A DNA stretch of 64,000 nucleotides from contig CM077115.1 of the NCBI GenBank assembly GCA_039619475.1, forward strand, positions 592,001,643 through 592,065,642. The letters run 5' to 3'. This stretch comes from Icerya purchasi. Its lineage: Eukaryota > Arthropoda > Insecta > Hemiptera > Monophlebidae. Below are positions 1 through 8,982 of this stretch, one piece after another. The number at the start of each line of letters is the position of its first letter. Position 1 is the first letter of the stretch. The position numbers and the translations under genes are program-made. The notes under the pieces are model-generated. The model saw only the letters and a list, made by a program, of their open reading frames with translations, made no database searches and was not told where the DNA came from.

Positions 1-138
1 TATATACTTCTGTAACTCGCCGATGTAGTCTGTTACTGATTCGTGGCTTTTTTGTAATGCTGATAAAAATTTATGTCGTTGTAGTAATGCATTTTTTTGG
101 TGGACATCGCTCTGCAGTATATCGTTTAACAATTTCAC
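1..138 (-). pseudogene. Gag C-terminal frame, first 46 codons, cut by the left window edge
   Basis: This is the beginning of the second Gag frame belonging to the copy that lies mostly left of the window. It starts at the GTG-initiated position 138 and runs off the edge at residue 46. It overlaps the end of the gag N-terminal ORF at 71-499 in another frame, as in all other copies. Confidence 0.85.
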
Positions 139-499
139 TATATGATGTATCCGTCACTTTATCTGGTGCTAACATATTTACAATTTTAGAATAATGTTCA
201 GGACCTATCGAATTGAGTAATGTTTGCTGTTTATCTATATCAGATGCGATATCAGCTACATTGAAATATATCTCTAATCGTTCTATATATTGTTTGAAAT
301 TCTCTCTTGATTCGTCAAATGTTTCAAATTTGTAATCTTTTGTTTCTCGCATTTTAGATATAGAAGACGAAGGTTTGTTTATTAACTGTTTAACTAAATT
401 CATATATTCCATTTGCATTTTCATTTGCTTCTCTAATATTGATTCTAAATCTTTAACATCGACAACTGCCGTGTTGGTTTCCGGGTTTGAATCTGTCAT
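71..499 (-). CDS. gag: Gag N-terminal half (matrix/capsid start), 142 aa, retrotransposon remnant
   Basis: In a working element Gag forms the cytoplasmic virus-like particle that packages the element RNA. The ATG is at 499-497, about 180 bp after the primer binding site, and is the first in-frame start of the leader. Residues 17-40 are a likely amphipathic or coiled helix rich in Leu, Met, Glu and Lys. Residues 58-124 match the usual Ty3/gypsy Gag pattern: F-x-G/T-F-x-E at 58-63, then a helix with FKQYIERLEIYF at 68-79, then LLNSIGPEHYSKI at 94-106 and a SYSEIV block at 119-124. After residue about 124 homology continues in the frame of the downstream ORF, so residues 125-142, ending in four Thr, are out-of-frame readthrough. 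The ORF is open in all 29 units. Family assignment rests on recalled motifs, not a search. Confidence 0.85.
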   Translation of the reverse strand: MTDSNPETNTAVVDVKDLESILEKQMKMQMEYMNLVKQLINKPSSSISKMRETKDYKFETFDESRENFKQYIERLEIYFNVADIASDIDKQQTLLNSIGPEHYSKIVNMLAPDKVTDTSYSEIVKRYTAERCPPKKCITTTT

Positions 500-675
500 T
501 TTATATGTTTAATATGAATATATAAACAGGAGCCGTTTACGTGTAATAATAATAATTTTTGTACTCACAGATAATAAGTCCGCTTAAAATTATTTGATCG
601 TAAATGGTATTGATAATCGTCTTCCGCGCACAAAAAAAAGTTATCACTGTATACTTAGAAAAAACAGTAAACCAA
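500..675 (-). other. Untranslated leader between primer binding site and gag ATG
   Basis: About 176 bp without a convincing ORF. It contains a splice-donor-like site (561-570) and an (AAT)n-like stretch near 545-557. The position matches the leader or packaging-signal region of LTR retrotransposons; no packaging signal can be recognised by eye. Confidence 0.6.
561..570 (-). promoter_or_regulatory. Candidate 5' splice donor in the leader
   Basis: The minus strand reads CTGTGAGTAC, a good match to the animal donor consensus GTRAGT. It lies 60-70 bases upstream of the gag ATG, at the same offset in the units checked. Some gypsy-group elements splice a subgenomic RNA from a donor near the start of gag, but no matching acceptor or env gene is evident here, so use is unproven. 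Confidence 0.3.
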
Positions 676-690
676 CCATTCTCGTCGCCA
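676..690 (-). promoter_or_regulatory. Primer binding site, tRNA-Ser type
   Basis: The minus strand reads TGGCGACGAGAATGG. It begins with TGG, the complement of a tRNA CCA end, and as recalled matches the complement of the 3' end of eukaryotic tRNA-Ser(GCU) at 14 of 15 positions (the mismatch is the eleventh base). The site lies just after the LTR-like segment and upstream of gag, as expected for the start of minus-strand DNA synthesis. It sits at unit start +675 to +689 in every unit; units 15 and 20 carry a CpG change inside it. Confidence 0.7.
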
Positions 691-788
691 CTTTTATGTC
701 TTGAATTTGATACTTGATTATATAATTAAGATACGTGAGTTCATATTGATAAAAAACATGATTCTTTTAACATTACATTTGATTATCG

Positions 789-797
789 TTTTATATA
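789..797 (-). promoter_or_regulatory. TATA box of the LTR-like promoter
   Basis: The minus strand reads TATATAAAA. It lies about 100 bases upstream of the primer binding site, so transcription would start near 760-770 and give a short R-U5 of about 70-80 bases, typical of compact gypsy LTRs. It repeats at unit start +788 to +796, so every unit carries a potential promoter firing leftward. In unit 6 the base pair next to it is altered (CG to CA). Confidence 0.55.
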
Positions 798-861
798 GAA
801 AAAAGTAACATAAGTACAAGAATACATAAGTACATGATACATGATAGAATGAATAACAATA

Positions 862-876
862 ATATATATATATATA
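862..876. repeat. AT dinucleotide microsatellite in the LTR-like segment
   Basis: An alternating AT tract of about 15 bases. It is one repeat longer in units 6, 8 and 11, which explains their extra 2 bp. The palindrome CGATATATCG lies just beside it at 889-898. Confidence 0.9.
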
Positions 877-956
877 CTAACCCGATCACGATATATCGAT
901 ATAATAATTGATACTAAATAATATGTTACATAATAAAATGAAAATACATAACAACT

Positions 957-1145
957 AATATTATTTTCATAAAAATTTTAATAAAGCCAATAAGGAAGAA
1001 GCTTTTCTTGTTTTGTTTAATAATGAAGCGAGCGGCTCATAAAAAAATAATAATAATTAGAAAAATCGACTCGACAATACTTGATGGGTGTTTTGTAGAG
1101 GACAAGAAAAAGTAAAGAAGTAAGTTGAAAAACAGAAGCGATTAA
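957..1145 (-). other. AT-rich segment between protease remnant and LTR-like segment
   Basis: About 190 bp with no recognised gene. On the minus strand it has pyrimidine-rich stretches after the stop of the 95-aa ORF. This is where pol, any 3' coding region and a polypurine tract should lie in a full element; none is recognisable, so the pol deletion breakpoint is probably in or just before this segment. Confidence 0.5.
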
Positions 1146-1433
1146 TTAATTTTCTACTGTGAAATAGTATTTAATAAAAAAAGGAAAAGAACCATCAACG
1201 GCTACAACCACTTTGTAATTAACATGTTTATTAGTCACAAAACACGTTTTAACCGAAATTAAATTGATGGAATTGATTTCCTGCTGTTCCCCATCGCAAT
1301 CACAATCGTAATGGTCGTATCCAATCTCTTCCCATAATTGCTGATCGATTATTCTCATTTGTGATATAAAAGATTCCCTGTATAGAGCGGTTTTTGAATC
1401 ATACTTGAACTGAACATTCACCACAACATTCAA
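1146..1433 (-). other. 95-aa shifted-frame ORF over the protease end and downstream linker
   Basis: The ATG lies inside the end of the protease frame, and the ORF runs in a different frame to a stop at 1146. Its first 45 or so codons overlap the protease end and are probably an out-of-frame reading of it. Residues 52-95, after the protease motif has ended, might be the start of the protease-RT linker of an ancestral pol in a shifted frame, because the spacing fits and a hydrophobic VVVAVD-x-x-FPFF block resembles the segment before RT. This is weak. Short-class units lack residues 6-9. Copies are listed with each unit. It may be only a chance ORF. Confidence 0.35.
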
Positions 1434-2349
1434 AAATTTCTTGTATATATGTATAGAATGATCTAATTTTTGATTTAAATTTTTTCTGCAAATTTAGTGT
1501 ATCGAATAAATTACAGGGTAATATTGATATTGCAGCCCCACAGTCAACTTGTAATTTAACTGGCTGGCCATCTAAATAAACAGTTGCATAATAGCGATCA
1601 GAATTAGAATTACAATTTTTAATATTATAAATATCAGATATAGGTATAGGTTCTACAAAATTAGATTCACTATTATGTTTTTTCTGGTTAGATTTCGATT
1701 TCATGAGTGTTGAGATGCATACTTTCTCAACATGGCCTTTCTTATTACAGCTTTTACATGAAAGTGTATTTTTATCACGTTTGCAGTCTTTTGCAAGATG
1801 ATTATCATATCCGCAATACATACATAATCTGTCAATTCCAAGGTGTTGATAATTAATTTTTCGCTTAAACGAGTTCGATCGCGCACGATTTTGATAATTT
1901 TGATTTAATCGAGTTTGGCTTTGGTGCCTCTGGTAGTTAAAATTACGATTTTTCGAACGAGGTTTATGTGTTGATATTTTATTAACTTCAGTAGGTGATG
2001 ATACTGGTCGATTATTAGCTATTTCTTTTGATACATTAATAGCAACCTCATGTGTTAACGCTACTTCTTTAATATCTTTGAAGGTTTTTTTATTTGATTG
2101 TATAGCTTTTTGTCGCATATTTTCATCTCTTAATCCTCGTATAAATTGTGATAGCAAAAATATGTCAGAAATATCAGCCTCACATTTTGGACAATATAAT
2201 TCACATTTAGTTATATACTTCTGTAACTCGCCGATGTAGTCTGTTACTGATTCGTGGCTTTTTTGTAATGCTGATAAAAATTTATGTCGTTGTAGTAATG
2301 CATTTTTTTGGTGGACATCGCTCTGCAGTATATCGTTTAACAATTTCAC
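1399..2349 (-). pseudogene. gag-pro: Gag C-terminal half, two zinc knuckles and truncated retropepsin, 316 aa frame
   Basis: This frame continues Gag one base out of register with 2282-2710 and overlaps it by 68 bp; its only start is GTG at 2349, so it is not an independent gene. Residues 7-110 are capsid (SVTDYIGELQKY at 34-45, QFIRGLRDENMRQ at 68-80). Residues 128-165 are basic and Asn/Gln-rich. Two CX2CX4HX4C nucleocapsid knuckles follow: C176, C179, H184, C189 and C198, C201, H206, C211. From about 255 a retropepsin fold begins, with the active site VDCGA at 268-272, where DTG or DSG is usual. The frame stops at TGA after residue 316, before the conserved GRDW motif still encoded just beyond it. 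The Gag frameshift, cysteine in the active triad and early stop make it a remnant. Confidence 0.88.
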
Positions 2350-4422
2350 TATATGATGTATCCGTCACTTTATCTGGTGCTAACATATTTACAATTTTAG
2401 AATAATGTTCAGGACCTATCGATTTGAGTAATGTTTGCTGTTTATCTATATCAGATGCGATATCAGCTACATTGAAATATATCTCTAATCGTTCTATATA
2501 TTGTTTGAAATTCTCTCTTGATTCGTCAAATGTTTCAAATTTGTAATCTTTTGTTTCTCGCATTTTAGATATAGAAGACGAAGGTTTGTTTATTAACTGT
2601 TTAACTAAATTCATATATTCCATTTGCATTTTCATTTGCTTCTCTAATATTGATTCTAAATCTTTAACATCGACAACTGCCGTGTTGGTTTCCGGGTTTG
2701 AATCTGTCATTTTATATGTTTAATATGAATATATAAACAGGAGCCGTTTACGTGTAATAATAATAATTTTTGTACTCACAGATAATAAGTCCGCTTAAAA
2801 TTATTTGATCGTAAATGGTATTGATAATCGTCTTCCGCGCACAAAAAAAAGTTATCACTGTATACTTAGAAAAAACAGTAAACCAACCATTCTCGTCGCC
2901 ACTTTTATGTCTTGAATTTGATACTTGATTATATAATTAAGATACGTGAGTTCATATTGATAAAAAACATGATTCTTTTAACATTACATTTGATTATCGT
3001 TTTATATAGAAAAAAGTAACATAAGTACAAGAATACATAAGTACATGATACATGATAGAATGAATAACAATAATATATATATATATACTAACCCGATCAC
3101 GATATATCGATATAATAATTGATACTAAATAATATGTTACATAATAAAATGAAAATACATAACAACTAATATTATTTTCATAAAAATTTTAATAAAGCCA
3201 ATAAGGAAGAAGCTTTTCTTGTTTTGTTTAATAATGAAGCGAGCGGCTCATAAAAAAATAATAATAATTAGAAAAATCGACTCGACAATACTTGATGGGT
3301 GTTTTGTAGAGGACAAGAAAAAGTAAAGAAGTAAGTTGAAAAACAGAAGCGATTAATTAATTTTCTACTGTGAAATAGTATTTAATAAAAAAAGGAAAAG
3401 AACCATCAACGGCTACAACCACTTTGTAATTAACATGTTTATTAGTCACAAAACACGTTTTAACCGATATTAAATTGATGGAATTGATTTCCTGCTGTTC
3501 CCCATCGCAATCACAATCGTAATGGTCGTATCCAATCTCTTCCCATAATTGCTGCTCGATTATTCTCATTTGTGATATAAAAGATTCCCTGTATAGAGCG
3601 GTTTTTGAATCATACTTGAACTGAACATTCACCACAACATTCAAAAATTTCTTGTATATATGTATAGAATGATCTAATTTTTGATTTAAATTTTTTCTGC
3701 AAATTTAGTGTATCGAATAAATTACAGGGTAATATTGATATTGCAGCCCCACAGTCAACTTGTAATTTAACTGGCTGGCCATCTAAATAAACAGTTGCAT
3801 AATAGCGATCAGAATTAAAATTACAATTTTTAATATTATAAATATCAGATATAGGTATAGGTTCTACAAAATTAGATTCACTATTATGTTTTTTCTGGTT
3901 AGATTTCGATTTCATGAGTGTTGAGATGCATACTTTCTCAACATGGCCTTTCTTATTACAGCTTTTACATGAAAGTGTATTTTTATCACGTTTGCAGTCT
4001 TTTGCAAGATGATTATCATATCCGCAATACATACATAATCTGTCAATTCCAAGGTGTTGATAATTAATTTTTCGCTTAAACGAGTTCGATCGCGCACGAT
4101 TTTGATAATTTTGATTTAATCGAGTTTGGCTTTGGTGCCTCTGGTAGTTAAAATTACGATTTTTCGAACGAGGTTTATGTGTTGATATTTTATTAACTTC
4201 AGTAGGTGATGATACTGGTCGATTATTAGCTATTTCTTTTGATACATTAATAGCAACCTCATGTGTTAACGCTACTTCTTTAATATCTTTGAAGGTTTTT
4301 TTATTTGATTGTATAGCTTTTTGTCGCATATTTTCATCTCTTAATCCTCGTATAAATTGTGATAGCAAAAATATGTCAGAAATATCAGCCTCACATTTTG
4401 GACAATATAATTCACATTTAGT
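2212..4422 (-). repeat. Array unit 2 (long, 2211 bp)
   Basis: Long form with TGA at the protease stop. The shifted-frame ORF is at 3357-3644 (95 aa, Glu30) with a silent change near 3469. Confidence 0.97.
2282..2710 (-). CDS. gag: Gag N-terminal half, unit 2
   Basis: 142 aa, with Lys for Asn at residue 96, the only copy with this change. It overlaps the second Gag frame of unit 1 (1399-2349) by 68 bp in the +1 register. Confidence 0.85.
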   Translation of the reverse strand: MTDSNPETNTAVVDVKDLESILEKQMKMQMEYMNLVKQLINKPSSSISKMRETKDYKFETFDESRENFKQYIERLEIYFNVADIASDIDKQQTLLKSIGPEHYSKIVNMLAPDKVTDTSYSEIVKRYTAERCPPKKCITTTT

Positions 4423-4560
4423 TATATACTTCTGTAACTCGCCGATGTAGTCTGTTACTGATTCGTGGCTTTTTTGTAATGCTGATAAAAATTTATGTCG
4501 TTGTAGTAATGCATTTTTTTGGTGGACATCGCTCTGCAGTATATCGTTTAACAATTTCAC
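3610..4560 (-). pseudogene. gag-pro: Gag C-terminal half and protease remnant, unit 2
   Basis: 316 aa; Phe for Ser at residue 248, in the linker between the knuckles and the protease. Both knuckles are intact and the active site is DCG. Confidence 0.85.
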
Positions 4561-6633
4561 TATATGATGTATCCGTCACTTTATCTGGTGCTAACATATT
4601 TACAATTTTAGAATAATGTTCAGGACCTATCGAATTGAGTAATGTTTGCTGTTTATCTATATCAGATGCGATATCAGCTACATTGAAATATATCTCTAAT
4701 CGTTCTATATATTGTTTGAAATTCTCTCTTGATTCGTCAAATGTTTCAAATTTGTAATCTTTTGTTTCTCGCATTTTAGATATAGAAGACGAAGGTTTGT
4801 TTATTAACTGTTTAACTAAATTCATATATTCCATTTGCATTTTCATTTGCTTCTCTAATATTGATTCTAAATCTTTAACATCGACAACTGCCGTGTTGGT
4901 TTCCGGGTTTGAATCTGTCATTTTATATGTTTAATATGAATATATAAACAGGAGCCGTTTACGTGTAATAATAATAATTTTTGTACTCACAGATAATAAG
5001 TCCGCTTAAAATTATTTGATCGTAAATGGTATTGATAATCGTCTTCCGCGCACAAAAAAAAGTTATCACTGTATACTTAGAAAAAACAGTAAACCAACCA
5101 TTCTCGTCGCCACTTTTATGTCTTGAATTTGATACTTGATTATATAATTAAGATACGTGAGTTCATATTGATAAAAAACATGATTCTTTTAACATTACAT
5201 TTGATTATCGTTTTATATAGAAAAAAGTAACATAAGTACAAGAATACATAAGTACATGATACATGATAGAATGAATAACAATAATATATATATATATACT
5301 AACCCGATCACGATATATCGATATAATAATTGATACTAAATAATATGTTACATAATAAAATGAAAATACATAACAACTAATATTATTTTCATAAAAATTT
5401 TAATAAAGCCAATAAGGAAGAAGCTTTTCTTGTTTTGTTTAATAATGAAGCGAGCGGCTCATAAAAAAATAATAATAATTAGAAAAATCGACTCGACAAT
5501 ACTTGATGGGTGTTTTGTAGAGGACAAGAAAAAGTAAAGAAGTAAGTTGAAAAACAGAAGCGATTAATTAATTTTCTACTGTGAAATAGTATTTAATAAA
5601 AAAAGGAAAAGAACCATCAACGGCTACAACCACTTTGTAATTAACATGTTTATTAGTCACAAAACACGTTTTAACCGAAATTAAATTGATGGAATTGATT
5701 TCCTGCTGTTCCCCATCGCAATCACAATCGTAATGGTCGTATCCAATCTCTTCCCATAATTGCTGCTCGATTATTCTCATTTGTGATATAAAAGATTCCC
5801 TGTATAGAGCGGTTTTTGAATCATACTTGAACTGAACATTCACCACAACATTCAAAAATTTCTTGTATATATGTATAGAATGATCTAATTTTTGATTTAA
5901 ATTTTTTCTGCAAATTTAGTGTATCGAATAAATTACAGGGTAATATTGATATTGCAGCCCCACAGTCAACTTGTAATTTAACTGGCTGGCCATCTAAATA
6001 AACAGTTGCATAATAGCGATCAGAATTAGAATTACAATTTTTAATATTATAAATATCAGATATAGGTATAGGTTCTACAAAATTAGATTCACTATTATGT
6101 TTTTTCTGGTTAGATTTCGATTTCATGAGTGTTGAGATGCATACTTTCTCAACATGGCCTTTCTTATTACAGCTTTTACATGAAAGTGTATTTTTATCAC
6201 GTTTGCAGTCTTTTGCAAGATGATTATCATATCCGCAATACATACATAATCTGTCAATTCCAAGGTGTTGATAATTAATTTTTCGCTTAAACGAGTTCGA
6301 TCGCGCACGATTTTGATAATTTTGATTTAATCGAGTTTGGCTTTGGTGCCTCTGGTAGTTAAAATTACGATTTTTCGAACGAGGTTTATGTTTTGATATT
6401 TTATTAACTTCAGTAGGTGATGATACTGGTCGATTATTAGCTATTTCTTTTGATACATTAATAGCAACCTCATGTGTTAACGCTACTTCTTTAATATCTT
6501 TGAAGGTTTTTTTATTTGATTGTATAGCTTTTTGTCGCATATTTTCATCTCTTAATCCTCGTATAAATTGTGATAGCAAAAATATGTCAGAAATATCAGC
6601 CTCACATTTTGGACAATATAATTCACATTTAGT
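4423..6633 (-). repeat. Array unit 3 (long, 2211 bp)
   Basis: Long form with TGA stop. The shifted-frame ORF is at 5568-5855 (95 aa), consensus. Confidence 0.97.
4493..4921 (-). CDS. gag: Gag N-terminal half, unit 3
   Basis: 142 aa, same protein as the 71-499 copy (Ser97 class). Confidence 0.85.
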   Translation of the reverse strand: MTDSNPETNTAVVDVKDLESILEKQMKMQMEYMNLVKQLINKPSSSISKMRETKDYKFETFDESRENFKQYIERLEIYFNVADIASDIDKQQTLLNSIGPEHYSKIVNMLAPDKVTDTSYSEIVKRYTAERCPPKKCITTTT

Positions 6634-6771
6634 TATATACTTCTGTAACTCGCCGATGTAGTCTGTTACTGATTCGTGGCTTTTTTGTAATGCTGATAAA
6701 AATTTATGTCGTTGTAGTAATGCATTTTTTTGGTGGACATCGCTCTGCAGTATATCGTTTAACAATTTCAC
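5821..6771 (-). pseudogene. gag-pro: Gag C-terminal half and protease remnant, unit 3
   Basis: 316 aa; Lys for Thr at residue 127 (one G-to-T change in the basic linker) is unique to this copy. Confidence 0.85.
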
Positions 6772-8844
6772 TATATGATGTATCCGTCACTTTATCTGGT
6801 GCTAACATATTTACAATTTTAGAATAATGTTCAGGACCTATCGAATTGAGTAATGTTTGCTGTTTATCTATATCAGATGCGATATCAGCTACATTGAAAT
6901 ATATCTCTAATCGTTCTATATATTGTTTGAAATTCTCTCTTGATTCGTCAAATGTTTCAAATTTGTAATCTTTTGTTTCTCGCATTTTAGATATAGAAGA
7001 CGAAGGTTTGTTTATTAACTGTTTAACTAAATTCATATATTCCATTTGCATTTTCATTTGCTTCTCTAATATTGATTCTAAATCTTTAACATCGACAACT
7101 GCCGTGTTGGTTTCCGGGTTTGAATCTGTCATTTTATATGTTTAATATGAATATATAAACAGGAGCCGTTTACGTGTAATAATAATAATTTTTGTACTCA
7201 CAGATAATAAGTCCGCTTAAAATTATTTGATCGTAAATGGTATTGATAATCGTCTTCCGCGCACAAAAAAAAGTTATCACTGTATACTTAGAAAAAACAG
7301 TAAACCAACCATTCTCGTCGCCACTTTTATGTCTTGAATTTTATACTTGATTATATAATTAAGATACGTGAGTTCATATTGATAAAAAACATGATTCTTT
7401 TAACATTACATTTGATTATCGTTTTATATAGAAAAAAGTAACATAAGTACAAGAATACATAAGTACATGATACATGATAGAATGAATAACAATAATATAT
7501 ATATATATACTAACCCGATCACGATATATCGATATAATAATTGATACTAAATAATATGTTACATAATAAAATGAAAATACATAACAACTAATATTATTTT
7601 CATAAAAATTTTAATAAAGCCAATAAGGAAGAAGCTTTTCTTGTTTTGTTTAATAATGAAGCGAGCGGCTCATAAAAAAATAATAATAATTAGAAAAATC
7701 GACTCGACAATACTTGATGGGTGTTTTGTAGAGGACAAGAAAAAGTAAAGAAGTAAGTTGAAAAACAGAAGCGATTAATTAATTTTCTACTGTGAAATAG
7801 TATTTAATAAAAAAAGGAAAAGAACCATCAACGGCTACAACCACTTTGTAATTAACATGTTTATTAGTCACAAAACACGTTTTAACCGAAATTAAATTGA
7901 TGGAATTGATTTCCTGCTGTTCCCCATCGCAATCACAATCGTAATGGTCGTATCCAATCTCTTCCCATAATTGCTGCTCGATTATTCTCATTTGTGATAT
8001 AAAAGATTCCCTGTATAGAGCGGTTTTTGAATCATACTTGAACTGAACATTCACCACAACATTCAAAAATTTCTTGTATATATGTATAGAATGATCTAAT
8101 TTTTGATTTAAATTTTTTCTGCAAATTTAGTGTATCGAATAAATTACAGGGTAATATTGATATTGCAGCCCCACAGTCAACTTGTAATTTAACTGGCTGG
8201 CCATCTAAATAAACAGTTGCATAATAGCGATCAGAATTAGAATTACAATTTTTAATATTATAAATATCAGATATAGGTATAGGTTCTACAAAATTAGATT
8301 CACTATTATGTTTTTTCTGATTAGATTTCGATTTCATGAGTGTTGAGATGCATACTTTCTCAACATGGCCTTTCTTATTACAGCTTTTACATGAAAGTGT
8401 ATTTTTATCACGTTTGCAGTCTTTTGCAAGATGATTATCATATCCGCAATACATACATAATCTATCAATTCCAAGGTGTTGATAATTAATTTTTCGCTTA
8501 AACGAGTTCGATCGCGCACGATTTTGATAATTTTGATTTAATCGAGTTTGGCTTTGGTGCCTCTGGTAGTTAAAATTACGATTTTTCGAACGAGGTTTAT
8601 GTGTTGATATTTTATTAACTTCAGTAGGTGATGATACTGGTCGATTATTAGCTATTTCTTTTGATACATTAATAGCAACCTCATGTGTTAACGCTACTTC
8701 TTTAATATCTTTGAAGGTTTTTTTATTTGATTGTATAGCTTTTTGTCGCATATTTTCATCTCTTAATCCTCGTATAAATTGTGATAGCAAAAATATGTCA
8801 GAAATATCAGCCTCACATTTTGGACAATATAATTCACATTTAGT
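6634..8844 (-). repeat. Array unit 4 (long, 2211 bp)
   Basis: Long form with TGA stop. The shifted-frame ORF is at 7779-8066 (95 aa). A private leader/LTR change (G to T) lies near 7341, and a silent change near 8320. Confidence 0.97.
6704..7132 (-). CDS. gag: Gag N-terminal half, unit 4
   Basis: 142 aa, consensus Ser97 class. Confidence 0.85.
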   Translation of the reverse strand: MTDSNPETNTAVVDVKDLESILEKQMKMQMEYMNLVKQLINKPSSSISKMRETKDYKFETFDESRENFKQYIERLEIYFNVADIASDIDKQQTLLNSIGPEHYSKIVNMLAPDKVTDTSYSEIVKRYTAERCPPKKCITTTT

Positions 8845-8982
8845 TATATACTTCTGTAACTCGCCGATGTAGTCTGTTACTGATTCGTGGCTTTTTTGTA
8901 ATGCTGATAAAAATTTATGTCGTTGTAGTAATGCATTTTTTTGGTGGACATCGCTCTGCAGTATATCGTTTAACAATTTCAC
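8032..8982 (-). pseudogene. gag-pro: Gag C-terminal half and protease remnant, unit 4
   Basis: 316 aa, consensus protein. It is the first copy from the left with the A-type silent variant at codon 173. Confidence 0.85.

Larger units (their letters stand above)
697..953 (-). mobile_element. Candidate LTR (boundaries uncertain)
   Basis: On the minus strand this segment begins TGTTATGT and ends AAGACA, giving the usual TG...CA ends, and lies 6 bp before the primer binding site. It contains a TATA box and an AT microsatellite. A wider inverted match, AGTTGTTATGT against ACATAAAAGT, would move both ends by a few bases. There is only one copy per unit, so the usual proof (two identical LTRs) is impossible inside the array. 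No polypurine tract is obvious before its 5' end. Confidence 0.4.
1..2211 (-). repeat. Array unit 1 (long, 2211 bp)
   Basis: Reference unit for the detailed entries below. It has the long form at the 12-bp indel and TGA at the protease stop. The shifted-frame ORF at 1146-1433 carries Asp instead of Glu at residue 30, the only unit with this change. Confidence 0.97.

Noticed and set aside
889..898. Palindrome CGATATATCG as a protein-binding or origin site
   Set aside because: Short palindromes are expected in such AT-rich sequence, and no partner motif is seen.
957..1145. Polypurine tract before the LTR
   Set aside because: On the minus strand this segment is pyrimidine-rich or AT-rich; no convincing purine run adjoins the LTR-like start.
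1146..1433. Envelope or accessory gene
   Set aside because: The 95-aa ORF has no signal peptide or membrane segment, and half of it overlaps the protease in another frame.
1701..1886. A 61-codon ORF repeated in each unit
   Set aside because: It lies in another frame inside the zinc-knuckle region of the second Gag frame. Its variation follows changes in the Gag frame, and it shows no motif of its own.
2282..2349. Programmed +1 ribosomal frameshift joining the two Gag frames
   Set aside because: The site lies in the middle of capsid, not at a gag/pro or pro/pol border, and I see no recognised slippery sequence with supporting structure. A fixed founder indel is simpler.
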